A DNA stretch of 64,000 nt, taken from the NCBI GenBank assembly GCA_023268935.1, contig JALRKK010000026.1, positions 1 to 64,000 of the forward strand, in the 5' to 3' direction. Origin of the DNA: Glaciecola sp. GTDB taxonomy: Bacteria; Pseudomonadota; Gammaproteobacteria; Enterobacterales; Alteromonadaceae. Numbering within the stretch: position 1 is the stretch's first letter; each line of letters opens with the position of its first letter. Of the stretch, positions 9,046-19,444 are shown piece after piece. Below the pieces are notes generated by a model. That model saw only the letters and a program-made list of their open reading frames with translations. It did no database searches and was not told the DNA's origin. A program made the position numbers and the translations under genes.

Positions 9046-10236
9046 GTGTTTGAAGTTCTCCCTGCCCTTGCTCCCGATCCCATACTTGGTCTATCTGCTG
9101 CTTTTAAAGCTGACACCAACCCGAATAAAATCGATTTAGGCGTGGGTGTTTATAAAGATGAAGCTGGCAAGACCCCGATTGTCAAGGCAGTTGCTGAAGC
9201 ACAAACACGATTATTAGCCGTTGAAGATTCCAAAACCTATATCACGCCACAAGGTGTGCAAGGGTTTATTGATGGCATGTTAGGACTTTTATTAGGTTCC
9301 GCCCACCCTGCGCTGATTGCGGATCGCGTTGCTGCAGTGCAAGCACCCGGTGGTTGTGGTGCATTGAGAATTCTCGCTGAATTACTGACTCGTTGTAACC
9401 AAGACACCACGGTTTGGGTTTCTGATCCAACCTGGGCAAACCATATTCCACTGATTGGTAATGCGGGACTTGAATTAAAAACTTATCCATATTTTGACAA
9501 AGCAAATGCATCGATACGTTTTGATGCCATGCTTGAGCAATTAAAAACCATTCCTAAAGGCGATGTAGTATTATTACACGCATGCTGTCACAACCCGACC
9601 GGTGCGGATTTGACACAAGCCCAATGGCGTGAAATCACAGCTGTTGCGCAACAGCAGGGTTGGGTGCCGTTTATAGACAGTGCGTATTTAGGCTTTGGCG
9701 ATGATTTAGAAACGGACGCCTATGGTATGCGCTACATGACCGAGCATTTACCTGAAGTGATGATTGCCGCATCGTGTTCTAAGAACTTTGGTTTGTATCG
9801 CGAGCGCGTCGGCATGGCGGCCATTATTACCAATGACAGCGCAACAAAATCTGTAGCACAATCGCAAATTCAAAACGTTGCACGTGGCATTTACTCTATG
9901 CCTCCATCATACGGCGGTGCGCTGGTTGATATTATTTTGCACGATGCTGAATTGAAGCAAATGTGGGTCAATGAAGTCGATGAAATGCGCGAACGCATGA
10001 AACAGCTTCGTGCCATGTTAGTCAGTAAAATGGCCGAATACGGTGCCAATAAAGATTTTAGCTTCGTGAATGAACAAAAAGGCATGTTCTCTTTCTTGTG
10101 TATTACACCTGAGCAAGTGCAAAAAGTCCGCGCAGAACACAGTGTGTATTTTGTGGATTCGTCACGAGTGAATATCGCGGGTATCAATCAATCGAATGTG
10201 GATACATTAGCCAAAGCACTAGTAAGTGTGCTTTAA
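9046..10236 (+). CDS. Aspartate/aromatic aminotransferase (GTG start)
   Basis: FEVLPALAPDPILGL, KIDLGVGVYKDEAG, CCHNPTGADLT, SCSKNFGLYRERVG. Confidence 0.93.
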   Translation: MFEVLPALAPDPILGLSAAFKADTNPNKIDLGVGVYKDEAGKTPIVKAVAEAQTRLLAVEDSKTYITPQGVQGFIDGMLGLLLGSAHPALIADRVAAVQAPGGCGALRILAELLTRCNQDTTVWVSDPTWANHIPLIGNAGLELKTYPYFDKANASIRFDAMLEQLKTIPKGDVVLLHACCHNPTGADLTQAQWREITAVAQQQGWVPFIDSAYLGFGDDLETDAYGMRYMTEHLPEVMIAASCSKNFGLYRERVGMAAIITNDSATKSVAQSQIQNVARGIYSMPPSYGGALVDIILHDAELKQMWVNEVDEMRERMKQLRAMLVSKMAEYGANKDFSFVNEQKGMFSFLCITPEQVQKVRAEHSVYFVDSSRVNIAGINQSNVDTLAKALVSVL

Positions 10237-10256
10237 ACAGGTGATTCACACCAATA

Positions 10257-10282
10257 AGCGCCTTCTGTAAGGCGCTTTTTTT
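10257..10282 (+). terminator. Intrinsic terminator of the aminotransferase gene
   Basis: AGCGCCTT-CTGT-AAGGCGCT plus T-run. Confidence 0.85.
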
Positions 10283-11027
10283 ATGCCGTCATTCCCCCAT
10301 CCAACGTCATCGCATGGCCAGTCATAAAGCTCGATTCTTCGGACGCCAACCACACAATCGCATTAGCAATTTCCTCTACCTGACCCAAGCGCTTCATGGG
10401 GTTTGCACCAACAATCGAGCGTTGCCCTTTTTCATCCATTAGCGCCAAGGTGCGGCGAACCATATCGGTATCGATAAAACTTGGACACACGGCATTAATG
10501 CGAATATTTTGTCTGGCATATTCCACCGCTGCGGATTTGGTGATCCCTATTACCGCATGTTTGGTGGCTGAGTAGGCGGCGATCATCGGTGCAGAACGCA
10601 AACCCGCCACAGAAGCAATATTAATAATATTCCCCTGCCCTTGAGCAAGCATTTTATGAAGAGCTTGTTGCATACACCACCATACGCCTTTGACGTTGAT
10701 ATTGAGGTTTTTATCCAACATCTCGTCACTCACCAAATGCATAGGCGTTGGAATGTGTTCAATCCCAGCATTGTTCACCAGCACATCAATCTTTTCGATA
10801 CTGGCAAACACGTCTAAGACAGAGGATTTATCAGCCACATCTAGTACATGTGTCGTGACTTTATCAGAGCCTAGTGTTTGGGCCGTATCCGCCAGTGATT
10901 GCGCGTTGATATCGAGCAAAATCACATCATCGCCCAATGCCACAAAGTGTTTTGCCGCCGCGGCACCAATGCCTGAGCCGGCACCGGTAATGACGATTGT
11001 TCTTTTATTTTTAGTCATTTTGATCAC
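10281..11027 (-). CDS. SDR-family oxidoreductase
   Basis: TGAGSGIG, NNAG, YSATK, DGG C-terminus. Confidence 0.88.
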   Translation of the reverse strand: MIKMTKNKRTIVITGAGSGIGAAAAKHFVALGDDVILLDINAQSLADTAQTLGSDKVTTHVLDVADKSSVLDVFASIEKIDVLVNNAGIEHIPTPMHLVSDEMLDKNLNINVKGVWWCMQQALHKMLAQGQGNIINIASVAGLRSAPMIAAYSATKHAVIGITKSAAVEYARQNIRINAVCPSFIDTDMVRRTLALMDEKGQRSIVGANPMKRLGQVEEIANAIVWLASEESSFMTGHAMTLDGGMTA

Positions 11028-11039
11028 CTCAATTTTTGA

Positions 11040-12839
11040 TTAAAACCACGACACTTTGGTGTCTGCACACGTCGTATTCGCTTCCACTAACAACGCCCAT
11101 GCCTGATGCATGGCTGGCATTTCCCAATCTGCATAATAATGCGCAGCTTGTAATTTGCCTTGATAGAATTCGTACTTTTCGCCTTGCGCATCATCTCTTG
11201 CTGCATATGCCACATTCGCTTGTCTTAACCACATCCAGCCAATGACCAGATGGCCACAATATTTCATCATATTATCAGCATTAGATAAGACCGCCTCTTG
11301 TTCCTCAGATTGCAACATCTGTGTAAGCACAGGTAAACCATCATTGAATTGGGTTAATGCGTCGCTTATTTTTTTGGCTAATTTAAGCGATACAGCACCC
11401 TGTGCAGATTTAATATCCTGCATAATCCTCTTTGCTAATAACTGACATCCGGCGCCATTGGCTTGCCACAGTTTACGCCCCAACAGGTCCAGTGCTTGAA
11501 TGCCGTTGGTGCCTTCGTGAATAGGATTGAGTCGGTTATCACGCCAATATTGTTCCACTGGATATTCACGGGTGTACCCAGCGCCACCCAATACTTGAAT
11601 CGCCAAATCGTTCGCTTGGGGACCGTATTCACTTGGCCAAGCTTTGATAATCGGTGTCAGCAAATCCAGCAATAATGCCACGTCCTTGGCTTGCTCAGGT
11701 GGACTGGTCTTTTGCTCATCCAGCAAAGACGCCCCATAAAAACACAAGGCCATCGCACCTTCGGTATAGGCTTTTTGTGCCAACAACATACGCTTCACAT
11801 CGCCGTACTCCACAATCGCCTGACCACCTTGCATCCGGTCTTTGGCATAATCAAGCGCATAGCGATAGCCCTGATAGCCAATCATGGCAGCGCCAAAGCC
11901 CACACCAATTCGCGCTTCATTCATCATCATAAACATATAACGCAAGCCCTGATGCGGCTCACCGACAAGATAGCCATGACAGTCGTCATTTTCACCAAAG
12001 GTAAGCGCGGTCGACGTGGTGCCGCGATAACCAAGTTTGTGAATCAAGCCGGCTAATGTCACATCATTTCGCACCGACCAAGCGCCTTGTTCATCTTGCC
12101 GATACTTAGGCACAATAAACAATGAGATCCCTTTAACGCCTGCTGGCCCACCTGGGATTTTAGCTAGTACTAAATGCACGATGTTTTTTGTTAGCTCATG
12201 CTCGCCACCGCTGATATAGAGTTTTGAGCCTTTGATGCGATAACTGCCATCTTTAGCAGGTTGTGCGCTGGTCGTGATTTCTGCCAAACTTGAGCCTGCA
12301 TGAGGTTCGGTGAGTGCCATGGTGCCGCTAAACTGCCCGGTTAACATTGGCTCTAGAAACTCAGATTGCAAGGCATCAGATGCACAATGTGCAATGACAT
12401 TTGCCGCAGCACTGGTCAAAAAAGGATATGCTGTAGTACTTGGGTTCGCCGCCATAAAATAACTGGCACAAGCTGTCGTAATCGTTTCAGGTAACTGCAT
12501 ACCACCTAAATCGAAGGGAAATTTAGCGGCGATAAAGCCAGCGTCAGCATAATGCTGATAGGCGGTTTGCACATCTTCTAGCATATAAATACGCTGTCCA
12601 TCAAATGTTGGCTCATTGGCATCTGCTAAATGATTATGTGGGGCAAAATACTCAATAGCAATGGTTTCAGCCGTGCGCATCACATCATTAAATGTCGCGA
12701 GATCGTGCTCAGAAAAAGCGTCGGTTTTAATCAGCTCACTGGTCGCCAGACATTCATACACTTGGAATGGGATCTCATGTGGGTTAAATAGCATTATATC
12801 ACTCAATAAATCACTAAAATCTGAATGTAATTGTGACAT
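11040..12839 (-). CDS. Acyl-CoA dehydrogenase, long (DmdC-like) subfamily; start trimmed to MSQLHSDF
   Basis: About 600 aa, [59 protein letters not shown]-type C-terminal core. Confidence 0.88.
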   Translation of the reverse strand: [599 protein letters not shown]

Positions 12840-13004
12840 AAAGGTTAACAAAACCCACAATCATTTTGTTGAATAAATAACTCTTTGTAAAATGAATAAA
12901 AAACAAGCGAAACAACCTGAGTCTAGAAAGATTAAGCAACACCTTATATAATCCGCCCGTTCTATATAACTCCACAACATTCCATTTAATTTTTAGGTGA
13001 ATAC

Positions 13005-15293
13005 ATGACTGCTTTTAACAAGGCTTCTGTTGCGTTAGCTGTTGCTTTGGCATTTGGCCAAGCACAGGCTGATGAAGTAACTAACGACGAATCTGCATTA
13101 GAGACCATTACGGTCACGGCGCAAAAACGCACGCAATCGATTCAAGAAGTACCGATTTCAATTGCCACATTAAACGGTGAGCGTTTTGAAAGTTTATTCT
13201 CAGCGGGTGATGACATTTTATCACTTGCCGTTCGCGTACCGGGTTTATACGCAGAAAGCTCAAACGGACGTGTTGCACCGCGTTTCTACATGCGCGGCAT
13301 TGGTAACACCGATTTTGACCTAGCGGCTTCTCAGCCTGTTTCCATCATTATGGACAATGTGGTGATGGAAAATGTGGTGCTTAAAAGCACACCAATATTC
13401 GATATTGAGCAAGTTGAAGTCATTCGCGGTCCACAAGGGACATTATTCGGTCGCAACACGACCGCAGGTATCGTCAAGTTTGATTCTGTGAAACCTTCGG
13501 AAGATTTTAATGCCTATGCCAAAGTCGGCTTTGCTTCCATGGGCACACGCAATATTGAAGCGGCAATTGGTGGTGGCTTAACCGATACCATTTCTGCGCG
13601 CGTATCAGTATTAAATCAAACGCGTGATGACTGGATTGACAATGGTTTCTCGGGTCAAGACGATGCCTTTGGTGGCTATGATGAAACGGCTTACCGTCTG
13701 CAGTTTTTATATGACAATGGTGATGACTTATCTGCATTGTTACGCGTTCACGGTCGAGACCTTGACGGCACTGCATCGGTATTTCGTGCCAATATCTTAT
13801 CGCGCGGTTCACGCACACTGAATCAAAACTATGACCGTAACACAGTTTGGTATGATGCGAACCTTTTGGGCAACGGTTTTGATAACAACCCACAAGAATA
13901 CGAAGGTAACGGCATATCTTTAACTGTTGAATACGATATGGATGCGGTGTCATTCACATCAATCACCGCGTTAGAAACGGCTGAAGGTTATTCATTAGGT
14001 GACGTTGATGGCGGTGTCGTATTAAACGAAGCAGCAGATATCAATGGTGACGGTTCAGTTGAAACGACCTTTCCTGGTTTTGTGCCTTTTGGTGCAGTCA
14101 CACAAGACTTACTTAATGATCTTGAACAGTTCACTCAGGAAATTCGTTGGGCAAGTAACAATGATGGTCCTTACAACTGGCAAGCAGGTGCATTCTTTTT
14201 TGATTCATCATTTAACGTGACATCTGTTGACGGATTCTTTGGCGCATCAACCGTGTTTCACAAGAACACTACATGGGCTGTGTTTGGTCAATCAACTTAT
14301 GAAATCAATGATAAGTTAACCATTACTGGCGGCTTGCGTTATACCTATGACGAAAAATTATTGGTTGTGGGAGAACAAAACGTCGATGGTTTTGCTGTGG
14401 TCATTGGTGCGGCAAGCGTTCAGGACTATGCAGACATCAATGTTGATGATGGCAAACTTAGCTACGAAGTCAGCTTACATTATGCGATTGATAGCGACAC
14501 TGCGGTATTTGCACGCTATGCCAACGGTTTCCGCGCACAAACCATTCAAGGTCGTGATGTTGCGTTTGAAGGCGCACCTTCCGTAGCTGACGCAGAAACG
14601 ATTAACTCGATTGAAGTGGGTTTCAAATCTGACTTACTTGAAGATACATTACGCTTAAATGCAGCTGCATTCTACTATGTGATTGACGATTTACAGTTAT
14701 CTGCGATCGGTGGTGGTGCTAACAACACTGCGCTAATCAATGCTGATCAAGCACGTGGCTACGGCTTTGAAGTCGATGTACAGTATGTTCCACATGACCA
14801 ATTGGTGTTCACTGCTGGCTACAGCTACAACAACACATCTATCAACGACCGTGCGTTATCTGTTTTCCCTTGTGGCGCAAATGCAACATATGCCGGCAAC
14901 TGTAACGTGAATGATCCACGCACGTTTGATAATCGTGCCTTGATAGATGGCAACCCGTTCCCACAAGCTCCAGAGACAGTATTTACCTTTACTGCACGCT
15001 TTGCACAACCGGTTGGCGACAATGCAGAAGTATTTGTCTTTTCTGATTGGGCAGTCCAAGGTGAAACGAATTTATTCCTATACGAATCAGATGAGTTCAG
15101 AAGTGACCAAAACTTTGAAGGCGGTATTCGCATCGGTTATCAGGATTTTGAAAACGACTACTCTGTTGCATTATTCGGTCGCAATATCACTGATGAAGAC
15201 AACCTTAAAGGGGGTATTGATTTTAACAACCTAACCGGTTTTGTGAACGATCCTGCCGTATGGGGTGTTGAGTTTAAAGTTGAGTTCTTCTAA
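13005..15293 (+). CDS. TonB-dependent outer-membrane receptor
   Basis: Signal peptide, ETITVTAQKRTQSIQEVPISI TonB box/plug, VEVIRGPQGTLFGRNTTAGIV, C-terminal aromatic beta strand VEFKVEFF. Confidence 0.95.
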   Translation: MTAFNKASVALAVALAFGQAQADEVTNDESALETITVTAQKRTQSIQEVPISIATLNGERFESLFSAGDDILSLAVRVPGLYAESSNGRVAPRFYMRGIGNTDFDLAASQPVSIIMDNVVMENVVLKSTPIFDIEQVEVIRGPQGTLFGRNTTAGIVKFDSVKPSEDFNAYAKVGFASMGTRNIEAAIGGGLTDTISARVSVLNQTRDDWIDNGFSGQDDAFGGYDETAYRLQFLYDNGDDLSALLRVHGRDLDGTASVFRANILSRGSRTLNQNYDRNTVWYDANLLGNGFDNNPQEYEGNGISLTVEYDMDAVSFTSITALETAEGYSLGDVDGGVVLNEAADINGDGSVETTFPGFVPFGAVTQDLLNDLEQFTQEIRWASNNDGPYNWQAGAFFFDSSFNVTSVDGFFGASTVFHKNTTWAVFGQSTYEINDKLTITGGLRYTYDEKLLVVGEQNVDGFAVVIGAASVQDYADINVDDGKLSYEVSLHYAIDSDTAVFARYANGFRAQTIQGRDVAFEGAPSVADAETINSIEVGFKSDLLEDTLRLNAAAFYYVIDDLQLSAIGGGANNTALINADQARGYGFEVDVQYVPHDQLVFTAGYSYNNTSINDRALSVFPCGANATYAGNCNVNDPRTFDNRALIDGNPFPQAPETVFTFTARFAQPVGDNAEVFVFSDWAVQGETNLFLYESDEFRSDQNFEGGIRIGYQDFENDYSVALFGRNITDEDNLKGGIDFNNLTGFVNDPAVWGVEFKVEFF

Positions 15294-15326
15294 GGCTTAA
15301 TAATTTTACAATCGTATATTAGTGAA

Positions 15327-15360
15327 AACGTACATACTCTTGTGGTATGTACGTTTTTTT
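15327..15360 (+). terminator. Intrinsic terminator after the TonB receptor
   Basis: AACGTACATAC-TCTTGTG-GTATGTACGTT plus T-run. Confidence 0.85.
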
Positions 15361-16168
15361 AATTTAGTAACTTGTTTTTAGCTTTCGCAAACCCTAAATT
15401 AGCAGATTTCTCCATCCACTCATTTCCTAAAGATTCATCTAACGGCATACCTTTCCCCGTTAAATACATGACAGCGATAGAATACATAGACTCCGAATCG
15501 CCAAGCTCAGCTCCTTGAGCAAAATAAATTGAAGCTTGCTCCAAATCAGATTCAACACCTTTGCCAACTTCATAAACCCAACCTAACTGAGTAAACGCTT
15601 TGGCACGTTCAGTATCAGGTAGTTCACGATTGTTTGAAATAATTTTTAATGACGTGATAGCTTCTGTAAACTCTTGTTTAGCAAGGAGAATGCGAATACG
15701 AGTCATAGAGTCTATGTCTTCAGATGAGATTGAAGCCAACAAATCAAGCGCATCCTCATCGCCCTCTTCCGCCGCAACGCCCAACCAATGCACTGACTCA
15801 TCTTGACTCACGATATCAGGAGCAGACATATGCATCAACCCCATTTGATATGCACCAGCGAAACTACCTAGTTCCGCAGCAGTTCGATAAAAATCTGCTG
15901 CTTTTTGGATATCAACATCAACGCCCTTGCCTAACTCATATAATATGCCAAGATTAAATAAAGCCTCGGGTTTGCCTGAGTCAGATATGTGCTCCCACAT
16001 ATTTTTTGCCTCTGCATACTTGCCCATCTTGAACTCTGCATAAGCATAATAAAGTTTTATATTATCAGGCGCTTGACGAAATTCCTCTGAAATGGATGTA
16101 TCTCTAGCCAGAGTGTTGTTACTCAAAAAGAAGAAAGTAAATACGAGCAGTACTCTATATCGCATCAT
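15359..16168 (-). CDS. Sel1/TPR-repeat protein with signal peptide
   Basis: Repeats A-LGILYELGKGVDVDIQKAADFYRTAAELG and LGWVYEVGKGVESDLEQASIYFAQGAELG. Confidence 0.88.
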   Translation of the reverse strand: MMRYRVLLVFTFFFLSNNTLARDTSISEEFRQAPDNIKLYYAYAEFKMGKYAEAKNMWEHISDSGKPEALFNLGILYELGKGVDVDIQKAADFYRTAAELGSFAGAYQMGLMHMSAPDIVSQDESVHWLGVAAEEGDEDALDLLASISSEDIDSMTRIRILLAKQEFTEAITSLKIISNNRELPDTERAKAFTQLGWVYEVGKGVESDLEQASIYFAQGAELGDSESMYSIAVMYLTGKGMPLDESLGNEWMEKSANLGFAKAKNKLLN

Positions 16169-16288
16169 GATAACCGAATGTGAGGCTTGGATATAAATTG
16201 ATACTACATTTTTGTGCGAACAAGTACCACTCGCAAACCAAAAACTAACACTAAAGAATCCAATAAACTCTACTTTAGTATGTGATCC

Positions 16289-19200
16289 TTAAATGCGCTG
16301 CTCGATTATGTCTGCTTGACGTTGTGCCGCATAACTCTTACTGAAAAACGCTTTAATATCATCCAGTATCAAATACAGTGACGGCACCAATAACAGGGTA
16401 ATCACCGTCGCAAACAAAATACCAAACGCCAACGATATCGCCATTGGGATCACCACTTGTGCCTGCAATGAACGTTCAAAAATAATCGGTAGCAATCCCA
16501 TAAAGGTGGTTAACGAGGTCAACACAATGGCTCTAAAGCGCTGTCCTCCAGCCTGCATGGCAGCTTCAACCAGCGATGCGCCCTCTTTGCGCGCGCGATT
16601 CACAAAATCCACCATGATCAAGCTGTCATTCACCACCACGCCAGACAGAGCGATAATGCCGCAAATTGAGAGCACACTAACCGCTTGCCCTAATACCAAG
16701 TGACCAATGATGGCACCGACCATACCAAACGGGATCACCGACATGATGATCAACGGCTGCGAATACGACTTTAACGGAATGGCCATCAGCGCATAGATTG
16801 CAAATAACGCAAACAAGAAGCCTTGTAATAACGATACCAAGGCATCCCCCTGCTCTTTGGTATTGCCTTGCAGTTTAAATTCTACGCCTGGATAACGCTT
16901 AAGGTAATCCGGGATCGCCTGAGTCATCAAATCCTTCACAATCGTATTTGGCTCAATAATGTCTGGATTGACCTTTGCTGTGACGCTCACTGCACGTTTA
17001 CCATCGACCCGATTAATACTGGCATAGCCTTTGCCAATGTTGATGTCCGCTACCTGGGCAAAAGGAATTTCTTCGCCATTATTCGTGCGCACGCGCATGG
17101 TTTCTAGATGGCCAATCGAGCTGCGCTCTTCTTTTGGATAGCGTACCATGACTTTGATTTCTTCATCATCGCGCTGTATGCGCTGTGCCTCAGCTCCATA
17201 GAAGCCGTAGCGCACCTGTTGGGCTAAAGAAGCCAATGATAGCCCTAAGGCTTCGCCTTCTGGACGGATGTGAATTTGGATCTCATCGCTTCCTTGGCTA
17301 AAACTATCATTGATATCCGACACCCCATCGTACTGCTCCAAAAAGGACTCAAGCTCTTGTGCCACCAAGCGCAGCTGCTCCACATCTTTGCCGCTGAATT
17401 CAAAACTCAAATCAGAGCCACCGCCTGGCCCACCGGGATTACCGAGGTTGAGCGCCTTAACTCCAGCCATTTCAGGAAGGTATTTTCGCCAAATATCCGC
17501 CAATTCAGTATCCTTGATTTCGCGTTCTTCCCCTTTGGATAATTCGACAAACACCTGCCCGCCGAGACTCCCCTGGTCAAAGGCAATTGCGTGCTTGACC
17601 GCATCCTCTCCCGTTTGCTCACGTACCTCGCGGTTCATTTTATCTAGCCCATCCATCAACATGCGAATCGCTTGGTCACGCTGTTGCAAAGTCGAACCTT
17701 GCTCAAGCTCAACCGAGGCAAACATAAAATCAGATGGTATCGATGGAAAAAACACAAAGCGCACAATGCCACCTTGGAATAACCCGATGGTAATAATAAA
17801 TGCGCCAAGGAAACTCGCTAATGTGGTGTAGCGGTTTTTGATGGCTTTACGCAAAAACGGTTGATAGGTGTTGCTGATAAAAGACTTGATGCCTTCTGCA
17901 AAGATGTCACGAAAACGTTGAAAAGCGTTGGCTTTAGCCGGGTCATAGGGTTCCAATTTCATGTGCGCCAGATGTGCAGGCAAAATTAATTTTGATTCAA
18001 TTAGCGAGAAGATCAAACACACAATCACCACGCCACCAATGGTTTTCCAAATCACTCCAAACGTGCCCGAAACCATCATCATGGGAGAAAATGCGGCGAT
18101 AGTCGTCAGTACGCCAAAGGTCGCTGGCATGGCGACGCGTTTGACACCCTTGATAACGTTATCCACCGAATGCCCATCTTTATCAATTGCTGAATACGCA
18201 GACTCCCCCATAATAATGGCGTCATCCACCACGATCCCAAGCACCAAGATAAAAGCAAAGAGTGAGATCATATTGATCGATACACTCAAAAACTCCATGG
18301 GTAATACCGCGAGCGTCCCCATAAAGCAGACCGGCAAGCCCCAAATCACCCAAAACGCCAAACGTATTTTCAAAAACAGGGATAACACCAAAAACACAAG
18401 CAAGGCTCCAAAGCCCATGTTTTCAAGCATCATGTTCAAGCGGTCTGCCAAGTAAAACGAACTATCTCCCCATGTATCCGCTTGGATATTGGGCGGGAAA
18501 TTTTCTTTTTGCTCGGCGATATACGCATTGACGGCTTTAGAGATTTCTAATGAATTTTGATCGCCAACCGCTCTTACCCGAATACTGATCGCAGGTTTGC
18601 CATCAAAATAGGCAAAGTTATTGTCTTCAATAAACCCATCGTTAATAGTCGCAATATCTCCAAGATACAGCCGTGTACCATCTGCACGTGAGATTAAGAC
18701 CAAGTTGGCAAAATCATACGCATCATAGGCTTGGCCTTTGGCTCTGAGTAAAATATTGCCGTTATCTGAACGAATAGAACCGCCCGGAACGTCAATAGAT
18801 GAGCGCCTAACGGCATTCACAACTTGATCAAAGGTCAAATTATACTGCTGCAAGGTCGCTTCAGAGATTTCAATTGCAACCTCATATGGACGTGCACCGA
18901 GCACCTGAACATCGGATACTCCAGGTAGGTTGGCAATATCGTCACGTAAGCGCTTCGTAAATTCTTTTAATTCTCGCTCGGTCGCGTCGCCATAAGCAGA
19001 CACCCATAAGACATCTTGCGGGGCTTTAATACGATAAATCACGGGCTTTTCAGTATTCGCTGGAAACGATGGAATCGCATCCACCTGTACTTTGACTTCA
19101 TCTAATAAGGTTTGCACATCGTAATCGTCTTCTACTTCGATACTGACGGTGCCAAGCCCTTCTACCGCTCGTGAGGACAGTTTTTTGATGCCTTCGAGAT

Positions 19201-19444
19201 CTTTAATAGCTTCTTCTAATTTTAAAATTACCCCTTGCTCAACTTCTTCAGGCGCCGCACCCAAATACGGGACACGTACCGAAACGATATTGAGTTCAAA
19301 GGTCGGAAAGACTTGTTTTTGAATTTGAATGATGCCAAATACACCACCAAACAACAAAATCCACATCAACAAATTAGCTGCGACATGGTTACGCGCAAAC
19401 CAAGCGATGATCCCTTTGTGAGTATTTATCGTTTCCGCCATCAC
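16289..19444 (-). CDS. RND efflux transporter permease (AcrB/hydrophobe-amphiphile family)
   Basis: 1051 aa; GVVNDSLIMVDFVNRARKEG, VDDAIIMGE, internal duplication of the RND fold. Confidence 0.93.
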   Translation of the reverse strand: MMAETINTHKGIIAWFARNHVAANLLMWILLFGGVFGIIQIQKQVFPTFELNIVSVRVPYLGAAPEEVEQGVILKLEEAIKDLEGIKKLSSRAVEGLGTVSIEVEDDYDVQTLLDEVKVQVDAIPSFPANTEKPVIYRIKAPQDVLWVSAYGDATERELKEFTKRLRDDIANLPGVSDVQVLGARPYEVAIEISEATLQQYNLTFDQVVNAVRRSSIDVPGGSIRSDNGNILLRAKGQAYDAYDFANLVLISRADGTRLYLGDIATINDGFIEDNNFAYFDGKPAISIRVRAVGDQNSLEISKAVNAYIAEQKENFPPNIQADTWGDSSFYLADRLNMMLENMGFGALLVFLVLSLFLKIRLAFWVIWGLPVCFMGTLAVLPMEFLSVSINMISLFAFILVLGIVVDDAIIMGESAYSAIDKDGHSVDNVIKGVKRVAMPATFGVLTTIAAFSPMMMVSGTFGVIWKTIGGVVIVCLIFSLIESKLILPAHLAHMKLEPYDPAKANAFQRFRDIFAEGIKSFISNTYQPFLRKAIKNRYTTLASFLGAFIITIGLFQGGIVRFVFFPSIPSDFMFASVELEQGSTLQQRDQAIRMLMDGLDKMNREVREQTGEDAVKHAIAFDQGSLGGQVFVELSKGEEREIKDTELADIWRKYLPEMAGVKALNLGNPGGPGGGSDLSFEFSGKDVEQLRLVAQELESFLEQYDGVSDINDSFSQGSDEIQIHIRPEGEALGLSLASLAQQVRYGFYGAEAQRIQRDDEEIKVMVRYPKEERSSIGHLETMRVRTNNGEEIPFAQVADINIGKGYASINRVDGKRAVSVTAKVNPDIIEPNTIVKDLMTQAIPDYLKRYPGVEFKLQGNTKEQGDALVSLLQGFLFALFAIYALMAIPLKSYSQPLIIMSVIPFGMVGAIIGHLVLGQAVSVLSICGIIALSGVVVNDSLIMVDFVNRARKEGASLVEAAMQAGGQRFRAIVLTSLTTFMGLLPIIFERSLQAQVVIPMAISLAFGILFATVITLLLVPSLYLILDDIKAFFSKSYAAQRQADIIEQRI

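Noticed and set aside
13507-13953. 148-aa antisense ORF in the TonB receptor
   Set aside because: His/Arg-rich shadow of a clear TonB-receptor CDS.
17310-18455. Antisense ORFs of 173 and 164 aa within the RND permease
   Set aside because: Opposite an unambiguous RND CDS; Ser/Thr/Pro-rich composition typical of antisense frames.
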